This document shows positions 23,491-33,873 of a stretch of 64,000 bases of DNA, one piece after another. The stretch lies in NCBI GenBank assembly GCA_963575745.1, contig CAUYUJ010022534.1, positions 1 through 64,000 on the forward strand, read 5' to 3'. Position 1 is the first letter of the stretch; each line of letters opens with the position of its first letter. Both the position numbers and the translations under genes were made by a program. The stretch is from Prorocentrum cordatum (Eukaryota > Sar > Dinophyceae > Prorocentrales > Prorocentraceae). The notes beneath the pieces were generated by a model. The model was given only the letters and a program-made list of their open reading frames with translations. It was not told where the DNA came from and made no database searches.

Positions 23491-25653
23491 TCACACAGCC
23501 CACGGGAGATTTGACGGCCATGGCCATTCTACCTGTCTGAAATGTAAACTCTCGAGCGTTGCGCGGCTCCCGCGGGCCTTGCTCGCACGGGTCGGGCCGT
23601 CCGCCAAGTTCAACGCAGATGGCACATAGTGAGCATGCATGAGAACACTCGCCCGCGCCAGCTCGAACCAGACCGACCCCAATACTGCATTAAAATCGGC
23701 CTGTCTAGAACATCCGCGCAGCAGGGTCTGCAACGCGGTAGTGTTGTCAATGAACACCACCAGCTCAGGGTGCTCCACGGCTTGCTGCAAGAAGAAATGC
23801 ACGCCACACAGCGCAGCGAGAAGTTCCCACAGCGTGACCTGCGTGCGTCGGGGCAACGCCCATGACCATGCTGCGGCCGGGACAGCCGTCGCTGCCCATA
23901 CCCGACGGGCTGGTGTCACGAGCACAAACGCAAGCTGTCCCCCGCCAGTTGCATCCGTGTATAGAATGCACCGCTGAAGGCACGGCTGCCGGAAACTAGC
24001 AAAAGCCGACGGGGTTGAGCACAAATATCGCTCCCACCACCGTAGTGCACTGCGCACCCGGTGCGTCAGCTCTGCGCGGCCGCATTTGCCGTGCCAAAAC
24101 AGCGGCGCGAGAAATACTCTCGCGCCCCTGCCAAACACTGCCGTGGCACCCCAGCTTAAACGCCCAGCCAACTTCGCCGCCCCTGCGGGGGACAACGAAT
24201 TAGCCTGCAAAGCCTGACGAATTTGAGCTAGCCACTTTTCTTTCTTATCCTCGCCGATCCAAAACCAAATGCCGTCTGGGCAAGCTTTCGCTACAACTCC
24301 TAAGACGACTGTTTGGTCGGCCTCTGTGACTGCTTTTGCGTCGTCCAACCTCCACCCAAGCAAATCGACTACGAGCTTTCGCGCCAAATTTGCAGATCCT
24401 CTAGGTCCTGCATGCGCCCCGCTGTTTGCAGTATCCAGGGCCACATCGCCTCCGAAAAGATCGTCCACGAAACGCGGGTACACGACCAAAAAGACGACAG
24501 CCAACAGGGCCTGGACAGCACTGCCAAAGCGATGCCACGCAAATACAGACGCAGCCGACCCAAACGGGCACGAGAGAAGCTGCAAACCTCTATCACTGCG
24601 CTCTGCTTCAGCCCAAGTTGCAACGGCAAATTGCAGATGCTCGCTCCGAATCGGCAGCGTTTTAAAAGCCGACTTGAAATCATCTTTCCTGAACAGGAAA
24701 GTAGCGCCAGGATGGCCACCTACACACGCCCGCGCAACGCCGACTAAAGTATCAAGCGAATCGTGGTGCATCTCCTCGGGGATCGCTGTGGCGCTGTTCA
24801 CACCGTTGTCAGTGAAATCGTCTATCAAGCGCACCTTGCGACGCTTACGGCCGCTCTGTTCCTGCCAACCTTCGTCGACAGGGAATCGGGCTGTTAAAAG
24901 ACAGCGATGGCGAGAAAGCGAAATCCAGTGAGCCTTACGCTCTGCTACTTCTTGCAAGCATTTGTTGCGGAACGCTTCTGCAAGTTCTAGGTCAAGCACT
25001 ATGGAACGACGAACCCTGTTCAAAGTGCAGGCGTTGCGTTCATCTAAATTTTGATGGAGTTCCTCCACCGTCGTTGCGGAGACACACGCAGCCCTGGCAG
25101 GCTGAATCCCGCTCGGCTGTAAATTTCCTACGATCGGGAAACCGAAAGCTAAGCTATTGACAAGCTCGGCGTCTGGCCAGCTGATATATTCTAGCATCTC
25201 CCTCAACAAGAAAAGATTCTTTTCAGGACCTAAAACGCTCTGGCATTGCAAAGGCAAACGAGAAAACGTTTGCCGCCAGAGTGGGTCCGTCACGCGCTTC
25301 CTTTCCTCCCAATGAGAGACAGCACTTGCGCGGTGTTCATGCAGTTGTGCCGGCGACATGTCGGCAGCTTTGCACAGCGCATTCTTTAAAATCACAGGCA
25401 TGCAAATGCCCGGGACGACAAGTGGCAACGCGAGCGCCCACTCAAAGTGATCAGCCGGGCACATCGTTGCACACTTGGCCTTGTCAGAATTTAAATCGCG
25501 CACCGCAGCGCAAAACTCGTAAAGGAAATCTTTACGTTCTGCGGAGCGCGCAGCAGAATCGGGAACGCCGGTCTCCAACCGGACGCGTCCATCCACCTCC
25601 GATTCGCTGTCGTCTTCCCCGGGTGCGTCGCTATCGGAGCTGTCGTGACCAGC
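23491..25653 (-). CDS. Pol (RT-RNase H) of element B, read through UGA from gag
   Basis: 720 codons open in the gag frame immediately after the TGA at 25654-25656. The first conventional ATG comes late, so expression by UGA readthrough is the simplest model. An acidic linker (SDSDAPGEDDSESE) precedes an N-terminal domain (HFEWALALP, VLGPEKNLFLL). RT motifs are VRLIDDFTDNGVN, LRKDDFKSAFKTLP, CPFGSAASVFAWHRF and the catalytic FVDDLFGGD (about 24460-24480). A LAGRLSWGATAVFGRGARV connection follows. RNase H has LYTDATGGG, LWELLAAL, VFIDNTTAL and NLADGPTR (D-E-D-D). There is no protease, DDE integrase or methyltransferase signature. The enzyme would copy element RNA to DNA in the gag particle. Confidence 0.93.
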   Translation of the reverse strand, partial: AGHDSSDSDAPGEDDSESEVDGRVRLETGVPDSAARSAERKDFLYEFCAAVRDLNSDKAKCATMCPADHFEWALALPLVVPGICMPVILKNALCKAADMSPAQLHEHRASAVSHWEERKRVTDPLWRQTFSRLPLQCQSVLGPEKNLFLLREMLEYISWPDAELVNSLAFGFPIVGNLQPSGIQPARAACVSATTVEELHQNLDERNACTLNRVRRSIVLDLELAEAFRNKCLQEVAERKAHWISLSRHRCLLTARFPVDEGWQEQSGRKRRKVRLIDDFTDNGVNSATAIPEEMHHDSLDTLVGVARACVGGHPGATFLFRKDDFKSAFKTLPIRSEHLQFAVATWAEAERSDRGLQLLSCPFGSAASVFAWHRFGSAVQALLAVVFLVVYPRFVDDLFGGDVALDTANSGAHAGPRGSANLARKLVVDLLGWRLDDAKAVTEADQTVVLGVVAKACPDGIWFWIGEDKKEKWLAQIRQALQANSLSPAGAAKLAGRLSWGATAVFGRGARVFLAPLFWHGKCGRAELTHRVRSALRWWERYLCSTPSAFASFRQPCLQRCILYTDATGGGQLAFVLVTPARRVWAATAVPAAAWSWALPRRTQVTLWELLAALCGVHFFLQQAVEHPELVVFIDNTTALQTLLRGCSRQADFNAVLGSVWFELARASVLMHAHYVPSALNLADGPTRASKARGSRATLESLHFRQVEWPWPSNLPWAV

Positions 25654-25656
25654 TCA
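25654..25656 (-). other. In-frame UGA between gag and pol of element B
   Basis: Context AAG AAG TGA GCT GGT on the minus strand. The frame is open on both sides. The corresponding single TGA is found in elements A, C, D, G and H. Confidence 0.75.
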
Positions 25657-26934
25657 CTTCTTGTACTGCTTCTTCCAGCCCTGCCACTGGCTCGACTTGC
25701 CCCAGGACGCAGTGTCATCGTCTCGCTGCCGCTTCGGGGGCCTCTGCGGCGACAGCGTGTTCCGGTTGCCCTTGGGCTCGCCCTTGTCGGCGCCCTTGGG
25801 GAACCCCGCCTTGCCGGTGCCCTTGCCGCCTTTGCCGCAGGCGCTGGAGCTGCCAGACGCAACAGACTTAGCAGTGAACTTGTTGAGTTGCTCGCCACGC
25901 TGCTTCACCTTGTCCGCTGCCTTTCGCACCATGTCGTCGTCCAGCTTGCAGAAGAAGTCGGACACGCTCTCGTCGCCCCGCTCCAAAGAGCGAGCCATGG
26001 CGCGACGCTGCATCACGTCATACTGATAGCACACTCGGACGCCGCCATGCTCCTCTGTAATGTGGGAGAGGTTGAAAATGTACGCGAGCAAGTCTGTCTG
26101 AGTGCACACTTCCATGAGCACGCACTTGATGCCCCATTGGAATATGTGACCGACAAAGGTAGCGAAGCCCATGTAATCCAACTTGAGTTCGTTTTCCCTG
26201 GCTTTCTTTTCGTCCAACACTGCTTTCAATTTATCTTCAAGAGAGCCGATTGTCGGGACGACCTGCACCACTGGCGTGCGCGACCACTCGGGCCTGTGGT
26301 GCGTTTGGAGGCATTCCCCGTCTGCACTGCCCACGTACCGCCGGCCTTTGGAAGCGGCGATTTTTCCCGCCTGCTCAAACTTCGCCAGATTCTCTTCGGA
26401 GGGCAGGCCATCTTGTGGAAAGTTCTCGAGGCCCACCTTGGCCAAGCGTTTGGCTAGGTCAAAAAAAAGACCGAGCTTCGCAGGCGGCGTGACAGCAGCT
26501 GTTTGCGCATTGACAAACTTTTCCATCGCCTGCTCCAAGCCAGAGGACGTGCCAGAGGCAGCCGGCTGCTCCTTCATGTCTTTGGCCTGACAACGCTTCT
26601 GCACACGAAGTGCCAAAGCCATCATGGCAGGTGTGAGTGTGAACTCCTTCCAGCCTTCATCTGAAAAGGGTTTGTCCCCGACTGTCAACCCGGTGCGCAG
26701 ACTGTCACGGATGAACTCGTCTGCGAAATCCTCTGTGTGCACGGATTGAACCACCTCAGCCATGGCACGCGCAACACCAGTGTAGAACCGGATGTCGTGT
26801 TTTGCCCGGGCGTTCTCGTCCACGCACGCCACGAACTCCACGAACGCGTTCCGCGAGTCCACGGACGCACCAGCGAAAGCACTTTCGGGCAATGTGGCCA
26901 GATCTGCCACGATGTCTGCAGGAGTGTACGCCAT
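25654..26934 (-). CDS. Gag-like ORF1 of element B (intact)
   Basis: 426 residues from the ATG at 26934 (MAYTPADIVADLATLPESAF), aligned with the MSFS starts of A, G and H rather than the upstream in-frame ATG at 26988. Conserved blocks are VDENARAKHDIRFYTGVARA, DFADEFIRDSL, a central PSEENLAKFEQAGKIAASKG, YVGSADGECLQ, GFATFVGHIFQWGIKCVL, EEHGGVRVCYQYDVMQRRAM and a DDMVRKAADKVKQR helix. A Gly/Lys-rich basic tail ends KKQYKK. It is probably the structural nucleocapsid protein; no zinc knuckle is seen. The stop is TGA in frame with pol. Confidence 0.85.
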   Translation of the reverse strand: MAYTPADIVADLATLPESAFAGASVDSRNAFVEFVACVDENARAKHDIRFYTGVARAMAEVVQSVHTEDFADEFIRDSLRTGLTVGDKPFSDEGWKEFTLTPAMMALALRVQKRCQAKDMKEQPAASGTSSGLEQAMEKFVNAQTAAVTPPAKLGLFFDLAKRLAKVGLENFPQDGLPSEENLAKFEQAGKIAASKGRRYVGSADGECLQTHHRPEWSRTPVVQVVPTIGSLEDKLKAVLDEKKARENELKLDYMGFATFVGHIFQWGIKCVLMEVCTQTDLLAYIFNLSHITEEHGGVRVCYQYDVMQRRAMARSLERGDESVSDFFCKLDDDMVRKAADKVKQRGEQLNKFTAKSVASGSSSACGKGGKGTGKAGFPKGADKGEPKGNRNTLSPQRPPKRQRDDDTASWGKSSQWQGWKKQYKK

Positions 26935-26998
26935 GCCGCTCTCTGGAAGAGGCAAAGAACCGCACAGACACTCAACTGGACAATGCACTGTTGCGACA

Positions 26999-27022
26999 CT
27001 CGAGCCTCAAAGGCAACAGGGA
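26999..27022 (-). promoter_or_regulatory. Weak spliced-leader-like motif upstream of element B gag
   Basis: The minus strand reads TCCCTGTTGCC then TTTGAGGCTCGAG, 65 nt before the gag start. Similarity to the leader is partial and weaker than before the YR. Confidence 0.25.
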
Positions 27023-27349
27023 CGCAAGACAGCCGCACAGCCAGTGACCGGCGCTGAGACGATGTGCTTGCTGTGTCAGGGAAATGAGCAGAAGACCCTC
27101 CCGCCTCCTATCCCCCTCTGCGGCCTGGATGCACCACCCAGGCCAGCAGACGGCGTCATAGGAAGCCGGGCTGAAACAGACTGCCCATCGAAGCGTGCGA
27201 TGCGAAAGACAGACAGAATGACATGATGGATGGAGCGCCCCATTTAGGCGACCGTGTCCATTTGGACGATCTGCGAGAGGGCTTGCGCACGTCCCTCGCT
27301 ACATGGCGATGCTGGCCGACCCCACGCTAACTGGGCAGCCTGTTCAGTC

Positions 27350-27713
27350 TGCCGACCTGAATCTCCTGCTGGGCCGAAAAACTACCGAAATCCGATGGGG
27401 CAAATTCCCATGGGAAATCCTTCCACTTGCAGCCCCAGCTGCCGAATTTTTAGCAGCCACACCAGAATTTAATTCTGAGTTCGCTGGTGAACGGGCGTCA
27501 GCATGGATATTCCGAGTACGCGCCGTTTGGGACGCAGGCCCCCCGGAGTCGGTCGAGCACGGGCGCGCTGCACAAGTGCAAAGCACGCCCGCCCTCGTTG
27601 TGTGCAGGTGGGGGGTTAGCCAATGTCCCCCCATTAAGGACTAGCTTCTGCCGCCTGCGCACATCCGACCCCGAGTGCCCAAAGTGTCCGTAGCCCCTCC
27701 TTCTGGCTCGCGG
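27350..27713 (-). repeat. Conserved 5' leader module of element B
   Basis: About 360 bp shared, in element orientation, with 39136-39511 (D) and 58704-59075 (H). Common blocks are TCGG(A)TGTGTGCAGGCGGCA, AGAAGCTAGTCCTTGATGGG, CCCCCACCTGCACACAACG, CCTGCGTCCCAAACGG, ATATCCATGCTGACGCC and TTCACCAGCGA. At its outer edge (27687-27713) the plus strand carries TCCGTAGCC...TTCTGGCTCG, a spliced-leader-like string in antisense. Sequence outside this point is not conserved between copies. It is non-coding and may be promoter or untranslated leader. Confidence 0.75.
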
Positions 27714-28956
27714 GTCCGGACTACGCGGCGGCCCGACTGCAGCCAATGTGCAGCCAGCGCGCAGATCCCAGTTTTCGCGCCCGACGACGCGAAACCAACC
27801 AACCAAACACTCCGGACTGCAACTTCCCGTAAACGGGCGGATTGCGCACATATCGCTGGTCACGAAATGCGGCCACAGGCGCGAAATCGCGCCACTTGCG
27901 AGAGACCGCGCTTTGCACCTTGCACACGCCGATTCGGCGAGGTCGCGCCACATTCGAATGTGCGTCGACACCACACGCAATCAACGATTGCGTTTTGAAC
28001 GCGCGAGACCGCGCAAGAAACGAACGCCGAACCCAAAAAGAGCGGCACCCTGCCACAACGCATGGCTTTTTGCTGAGAGCACGCGCGAATCCGCGTCCCT
28101 CTCCGCGCATGCCTGCGCGCCAGCGCACCCGAGAGCAATACTGGCCGCGCTTGCATGGAACTGCGCAGAACCACGCCCCAAATGCAATACTGAGCGCGGC
28201 CCAGAGAACGCCTCCACGCACCTGCCCCTGCCGACGAGCACCGGAGGCCTGGCAGCGGCCAGGGCACTGCAACAGGGCGGCGAGGGGCACCAACCAAAAG
28301 AACCGGCGACCCAGGCAAGGAAACGCAGACCGAGGCACACCAGCCAGCACAAAACCACACACCGGCGACGAGGAGCGGCGGCGAGCGGCCCTGGCCGGCA
28401 GACCTGCGACGAGACAGCAGCAGCCCCCGCGCAGGTGCAGAGCACTGGCCCGCAAGAGCGCGGGCTTGGGGGTGGCTTGCGCCAGAGACCCCCAGCCAGG
28501 GCACGGCCAGCGCTTGCCAAGAACCCTCCACATTGGCAACGCGCGCGAGAGCGCGCGGCCACGAGGACCGCAAGCAACCGGCAGCCTGGGACGCCAGCTT
28601 GCGACGAGAAGGCGGTGGCCAGCAAGGGCACATGCCCAGGGTTTGGCTTGCGCCAGGGACCCAGCTGTGCAAGGCACTGGCCAGCAAGGGCACGGGCCAG
28701 GGACCTGCATGCGCCAGGTACCCCAACACATTGGCGAAAGTGACGACCAAGCGCCCGCCAGTGACGAGGGAGGCGCTGGCCAGCAAGGGCACGGGCCTGG
28801 GGTTTGGCAGCAAGGCCAGGGACCCACGTTGCGCAGGGGTCATCGGCAGAGCCTGTTTGGTTGCCTCGCCCACGGCATAAGCGAGGATCACTGGCAGAGC
28901 CTAGTTGGCTGCCTCCCCCGCGCTTTGCCCCAACACGATCTTTACGGAAACAGAAC
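27714..28956 (-). other. Element B region between A1 and leader module
   Basis: No gene. 28440-28830 has loosely repeated GGCCAGCAAGGGCACGGG and TTTGGCTTGCGCCAGG(G/T)AC blocks. The rest is GC-rich and unclassified. It lies inside element B because A1 is outside it. Confidence 0.5.
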
Positions 28957-29330
28957 CGGCCAGCGCGGGCACAGCCGCACGGAGCCCACCACCACCTGCG
29001 GCCAACAGGACTGCGCGGAGCAAGAAACCCCCAGGCCACACAGGGGCCTCCAACGGCAACGCCGCCACGGCAGCCTGGCCGAGAGCGCCGCCGCCGGACA
29101 GGGCAGCCAGGCCCAGGACACACGACAGACACGACCAACAGACAGACGACAGCGACCGACGGACGGCAGAGCAGCAGCAGCAACAGCCGCAGCAGCAGCA
29201 GCACGCCGCACCAGGCGGCCAGTCCGCAGCCCCCCTGGGAGGCAACCAAGACGTGAGCACCCAGACCGGGCAGCTCCAGCCCTTTCGTCAATTTTCCCAC
29301 CCATGAAAGTGCACACACTTTAAGGGTTGA
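28957..29330 (-). repeat. Element B terminal repeat A1
   Basis: Outer 5' terminal repeat, matching A2 at 21219-21585. In element orientation it begins TCAACCCTTAAAG (A2: TCAACCCTAAAG) and contains a CAG-rich tract (about 29168-29208). It ends directly against the resumed gag of element C. Confidence 0.88.
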
Positions 29331-31499
29331 CCAAAGGCCAGGAGAAGAAGTGGTCCAGCTGGTGAAGTGAACCCGCGTCTGCCTCCAGCGAGGCGCCTTC
29401 GGGAGAGGGACAACCCCTCGGCGATGCCTCGGGCGTGTTTAGCGCCGGCGAAGGCTTCTCTGCTCTCTGTGGCGCTGTAGAGCACTTTTTAAGTGATCCT
29501 GTTAGATTAGCGGGCATGGACCCGTTTGCTCATTTAGACTGGGCGCTGCACCTGCCGCTGTGCACCGGGGAGTTTTCCATCCCTGAGGCGTCCAGAGATG
29601 CAATAAATTGGCATTCAGCCGACCCTAGCGCACTGTGCGAGTTCAGGTGGCGCCAGTTGAGATTCTGGAAACACCGCCAACAGGTGACGGCGCTAGCGTG
29701 GCGCGACCAGTACGCGCGCTTGCCGGCGCACGTCCGTGCCATATTGGGGCCTGAGAAGAACTTGGCGTTGTTTTCCGAGATGTTGGAGGCCTCGGGCTCT
29801 CCTGACACTCACCTCGCAGCATCGCTCGCGCAGGGTTTCCCTCTAGTGGGGTACATCCCCCCGAGTGGTACCATGTGCTTGAGCGACGCTGTTAGCCACA
29901 CGTCGCCAGAGGAGCTGTTGGAGGCAGCGCCAGGCGCCAACGCTAGCATCCTGCAAAGAGTCCGAAACGCACCCGCAAGGGACGGTCGCGTTGCAGAAGG
30001 CCTCGAGGCCCGCATCCGGGCGGAGGTGGCGGCTGGACAGGCCGAGTGGCGCGATTTGCCATCGGATCTCTCGGGCGTGGTGTTGTCCCCTCGGTTCGCT
30101 GTGGACGAGGGCTGGCGCTTTCGCGATGGACAGTGGTCTCTCAAGGTCCGCGCCATCGATGACCTCACAGCTTCTGAGGTCAATGGCGCGACCACGGTCT
30201 CTGAACGCGTCGCCCACGAAACTCTCGATGATTTAGTGGCGGCGGCGCAGTGCCTCGTCGCTGGTGGAGCCAGCGCAGCGGACGTCCGCTTGCGCAAGGA
30301 TGACGTCTGCGAGGCCTACAAAACTCTCCCGCTGCATAGTGGGCACCTCCCGTTTGCGGCCGCTGTGACGGCGGAGTCCGTCTCGCAGGATCAGTTCCTG
30401 CAGCTGTTCTGCTGTCCATTTGGGGGGAAGGCGAGTGTCCTTGCCTGGCAGCGCGTGGGCGCGGCTTTTCAAGCCATACTTTTGCGTTTGTTTAGCATCG
30501 TGTATCCACGTTTCGTGGACGATTTTTTCGGCATTGATGCAGAGCAAGCGCACGAATGGGGTGATAGCCCCGTAGGCGCCGCCTCTTTAGCTAGATTCGT
30601 CATCCAGGACTTGCTGGGCTGGCGTCTTGATTCACATAAAGCAGTTACGGCAGCGTTGAGTTTTGTTGCGCTGGGCGTTCGTGTGTCCGTGGACGCAACC
30701 ACAGAGTGTTTAAATTTTGTCGTGCCCAGCGACAAGTGCGCCAAGTGGCTGGCGGAAATCGCAGAGGTGCTCCGGGACCAGCGTTTAACGCCAGCGCGCG
30801 CGCAGAAGCTGGCCGGCCGGCTCAGCTGGGGGGCCACAGCAGTCTTCGGGAAGGGCGCGCGCGTCTATCTGGCGCCGCTCTTCCGGCACTCAGCCGGGAG
30901 AAGCACTCGCATCTCCAAGCGTTTGCGCTTTGCGCTCCTGTGGTGGCAGCGTTTCCTCAATTCGCAGCCAAGCAGGGCCGTCCCGCTGTCGCCATCGGTG
31001 AAGCCACGTTTGGTGGTGCACTGACGCCTCGGGAGCAGGCGTGCTGGCTTGGGTGGCAGTGCTGGCCGGGCGTAAGTTTTTCGCTTCAGCGCCAGTGCCG
31101 GGCTGGCTTGCGAGGTGGGCCTGCCCGCGTCAGCAGCAAATCCACACCTGGGAACTGGTAGCTGCAGTGTGTGCACTCTGGCAATTTTTCAGTCTGCCCG
31201 AAGGCGTAGCGGGGCTCGACGTTGTGATTTTCATCGACTCGACAGTCGCACTCGGGACGCTGCTCCGCGGGTCGTCCCGCCAGCGTGACTGGAATGCTAC
31301 GGTGGCTGGCGTGTGGTTTGCTGCAGCAGACCGTGGCCACTTTTTAAGTGCATTCCGCGTGCCTTCACATTTAAATTTGGCAGACTGGCCAACTCGTCCA
31401 GAGCAGAAGGCATCGGAGTTGGCACAGCTGGTCTCTCGCGGCTTCGCTCGCCTCGAGTGGGCTTGGCCGGCAGTGGATTTCTGGCAGCAGAGGCGGTGA
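29331..31499 (+). pseudogene. Gag tail plus Pol (RT-RNase H) of element C, one frameshift
   Basis: It starts with the last codons of gag (KGQEKKWSSW) and the TGA at 29363-29365, then pol continues in the same frame. Landmarks are HLDWALHLP, ILGPEKNLALF, VRAIDDLTASEVNGAT, LRKDDVCEAYKTLP (Tyr in place of Phe), CPFGGKASVLAWQRV, FVDDFFG and LAGRLSWGATAVFGKGARV. At about 31017 two bases present in element D (GTGTGCACTGAC) are missing, shifting the frame just before TDASGAG. RNase H motifs HTWELVAAV, IFIDSTVAL and NLADWPTR follow in the new frame to 31499. Apart from that frameshift the ORF is well preserved. Confidence 0.88.
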
Positions 31500-31593
31500 C
31501 GGGCATGCATTCGCGAGGAAGGAAAAAAGTGCAGTTGTTGATTCGTCAGCGTTTCTTGCCGCGTACTCCGGCGCACGGCCTCCCACGCAGTCA

Positions 31594-31615
31594 TCCGTAG
31601 TCAGCTTGGCCCAAC
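31594..31615 (+). promoter_or_regulatory. Spliced-leader-like motif before element C YR
   Basis: TCCGTAGTCAG then CTTGGCCCAAC immediately precedes the ATG at 31616. It is 22 nt long, the length of the dinoflagellate leader, with about 17 of 22 positions identical. Confidence 0.55.
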
Positions 31616-33165
31616 ATGGCACTTGAGTTCATCAACCGCAAACGCGCGCGGTGGGCTTTGGGCGATGGCGCTTCGGACCCTGAGCCGCCAGAAGAAGCAT
31701 GCTCCCATGATGTGGTGCCGCCTGCTCTTGCACAGTGGTTCACAGGGGTGCTTCGGCGCACGCCGCCGCGTTACCACCCGGCATCGCCTGACAATGTGTT
31801 GCGCGCTCTCGCCAGTGGCGGGGCCGTGGCCGGAGATGACTTCAACGACATGAGTGTGCAGGAACTTCGGGACGTCTGGCCGTGCCTTCGAGAGCTGGCC
31901 AGTGAATTCTTGGCCATTTTCCCTTCCGGGAAGCGCTCTCCTGTGGCGCCGCCGGCAGGGCACTCCCAGGGCAGCGGCGGCCCGAGCGGTGAGGTCGCAT
32001 CGCCTTTGGTGGAAAGCGCCGCGCCCGCAGGGCCAGAAGGGGGCGAAGCTGAAGCTGCCCTTGCTGCTCTTGGCTTCCTGGCCGCAGCCCGCTTTCGGAG
32101 GACTTTCATGGAGCCCAAGGACTTGGCCGACGCAGTGCAAACGCTGGGACGCGTTACGCCTGAAGAGCTCCAAGTGGCATGGGCTCGGCGTCACGGAGGC
32201 GCAGGGGGCAACCCGAGAGAGCGTGCTTTGCAACTGGTGGGCAATATGTCTGAGTTTGCAGCGACGCAGGAGCTTTTGAGACGAGAGCTCTGCGGGTGGC
32301 ATCGGAGTGCTTACAAGTATGCGTCCGCAGTGCGGCTTTGGGGCCAGGTAGCCAAGGGCCTCGGAGTGCCGCCGTGGCCGCCGACAGACAGCGTGCTGGG
32401 GGCCTTTGCTTTCGCAGTGCAGAACGGCAACACGCTGATGACGTACTGCACACAGGTCCGGGCGGCCCTGCGGTTGGTCCGGGTCCCTCTGGGGTGTTTG
32501 GAAGATACCTCAAGTCTGGCACGGGGGGCCGCCAAAACGGTGCCCGGCACGAGCCGCTTTCGAGCGCGGGCCAGTGCGCACGACACCCGCAGCGTTGCTG
32601 GCCACGTGCGGGAGGTGCTCCGGGATCCTCTGGTGGCGGATTCCTTCGTGGTCGCCAGACATTTCTGTCTCCGTTTCGCGTCGGAGGTGGTGCCTCTGGA
32701 GCACGACGCCGCACTCCAGGGTCGTGCTCGGTCGACGGGGGCTTGCCCAAGGCGTACATCTACTTGCACAAGCGCAAGATGCACAGAGAGACAGTGGTGG
32801 TGACGAGGCGGTGCATCTGCGTTCTCCAGTCGCGGCAGCTGTGCGGGGTGTGCGTCCTGCAGCGCCGGGCTGGGCGGGGGCGCGTCTTCCCTGGCCTGTC
32901 CTACAGGGCGGCTCTGGCCACGCTGAAAGCGTCGGCGCTGGCGCTCGGCTTCGAGCGCGCGGCCGAGTGGGGTACACATGCCTTCCGCAGAGGCTGGGCG
33001 GACGAGTGTTTAGCGGCGGGCGGCGTGCCGGCGCTCTTCCACAGTGGAGGCTGGCGTGGCGTCGCTGCGTTCGGCTACGCCTCTGCCGCCTCCAGAGACG
33101 CCATGACTGCTGCGGAGTGGCCAGTGGAGTTTTCGTCCTCGTCTGCGTCCGACGGCGCGCCGTGA
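31616..33165 (+). pseudogene. Tyrosine recombinase of element C, one frameshift
   Basis: Starts MALEFINRKRARWALG. It is open to about 32720, where a 2-base loss relative to element D (GTGCTCGGTCG versus GTGCTCTCGGTCG) shifts the frame; the C-terminal half continues to 33165. Motifs are RHFCLRFASEVV, HKRKMHRETVVV, CIC-x7-CGVC, WGTHAFRRGWA, HSGGW and AFGYASA. The tail is SSSSASD. One event separates it from an intact reading frame. Confidence 0.87.
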
Positions 33166-33273
33166 GCAGTGGAGACTGTGAAAATCATCGTCGGGTCTGT
33201 GCCATCATCAGTGCTGCTGTGCTCTCGTCGTCAGCAGTGGGGTTGGGGTCCGGGTCGCCGAGAGCCCCAGCAT

Positions 33274-33397
33274 TGGGTCTCGAGGGCTCCTTGGGGTCTC
33301 TCGTGCTCCCCTGCCCGGCTGCACGCTGTGTGTCGCCCAACGGTCCGTGCGAGCGCACAGGACCATCCCAGAGGAGAGCGGCCGCACGAGAATCTTC
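33274..33397 (+). repeat. Element C terminal repeat B1
   Basis: 124 bp, TGGGTCTCGAGGGCTCC to CACGAGAATCTTC, repeated at 33750-33873. With the start of A2 it forms an inverted repeat GAGAATCTTC/GAAGATTCTC with a 26-nt loop. Confidence 0.9.
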
Positions 33398-33709
33398 ATC
33401 ATCCCTAAGCTTTGGTTCTGGGGAGGAAGATTCTCACAGGCCGCTTCTGTCCCCATTCGGGGATTCGGTGATTCGGTTGCCTTTCGGCGTCTCCGCTCCC
33501 CTTGCCGCCCGGGCCCGAGGCGGGGTAGCAAATATCGGCCAGTGCTCCCGTGGGAGCCGCGTGGCTACGCTGCAGGCCAACGGCTGTGCAGTGTGGCCTG
33601 GGCGCGCGCGGCCTCGTCGGGGCGACGCTCTGGCGGGCCGGCGCGCCCTCCTGCGGGCCGCGGGCGTTGGTCGCCTGGGGCGTCGCTTTTGCCGGCGCGG
33701 CCGGCTTTC
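33398..33709 (+). repeat. Element C terminal repeat A2
   Basis: 312 bp, almost identical to A1 (20354-20665) and to D's 45312-45623. Its final 94 bp also occur alone at 36837-36930. Confidence 0.9.
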
Positions 33710-33749
33710 CCGCCCGCCCTCCCTGGGGTGTCTTGTGTGCTAGCCGGGC

Positions 33750-33873
33750 TGGGTCTCGAGGGCTCCTTGGGGTCTCTCGTGCTCCCCTGCCCGGCTGCGC
33801 GCTGTGTGTCGCCCAACGGTCCGTGCGAGCGCACAGGACCATCCCAGTGGAGAGCGGCCGCACGAGAATCTTC
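33750..33873 (+). repeat. Element C terminal repeat B2 (3' end)
   Basis: Second 124-bp copy of B1, 40 bp after A2. Its last base is followed directly by satellite S2 (GCCGCTCTGAGCGAGCGGG). Confidence 0.9.

Larger units (their letters stand above)
20996..29330 (-). mobile_element. Element B: apparently intact YR retrotransposon nested in C
   Basis: 8335 bp on the minus strand with split direct repeats: A1 (28957-29330), gag, pol, YR, B1 (21586-21679), A2 (21219-21585), B2 (20996-21088). All three ORFs are open apart from the TGA between gag and pol. The insertion point is exact: element D reads GTGGCACACCAAAGG without interruption, whereas here GTGGCACA (to 20995) and CCAAAGG (from 29331) are separated by B, with no target-site duplication. 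That is expected for YR-mediated insertion. This is the most complete copy fully inside the window. Confidence 0.9.
20354..33873 (+). mobile_element. Element C: split-repeat YR retrotransposon carrying nested element B
   Basis: Plus-strand element bounded by A1 (20354-20665) and B2 (33750-33873), with B1 (33274-33397) and A2 (33398-33709) after YR. A1 and A2 are both 312 bp and B1 and B2 both 124 bp. This A1-ORFs-B1A2-B2 order is the split direct repeat of PAT/Ngaro elements. The flanks, GCTCCGC on the left and GCCGCTCTGAGCG on the right, join into an ordinary S2 sequence (compare 18331-18350) with no target duplication. An internal deletion fuses A1 to the gag C-terminus, and element B (20996-29330) interrupts gag 12 codons before its stop. 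Confidence 0.9.

Noticed and set aside
27721-29323. Long overlapping ORFs on both strands across the B leader and A1 repeat
   Set aside because: Ala/Arg/Gly/Pro-rich low-complexity translations in GC-rich DNA, no conserved motifs, and they cross the boundary between elements B and C.
32154-32979. Antisense ORFs overlapping YR and pol genes in C and D
   Set aside because: Shadow frames opposite conserved coding sequence; their translations show no conservation of their own.
20354-33873. LTR retrotransposon interpretation of elements B and C
   Set aside because: There is no protease or DDE integrase and no TG...CA termini, the repeats are split as A1...B1A2...B2, and insertion leaves no target duplication. 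The third ORF has tyrosine-recombinase motifs.
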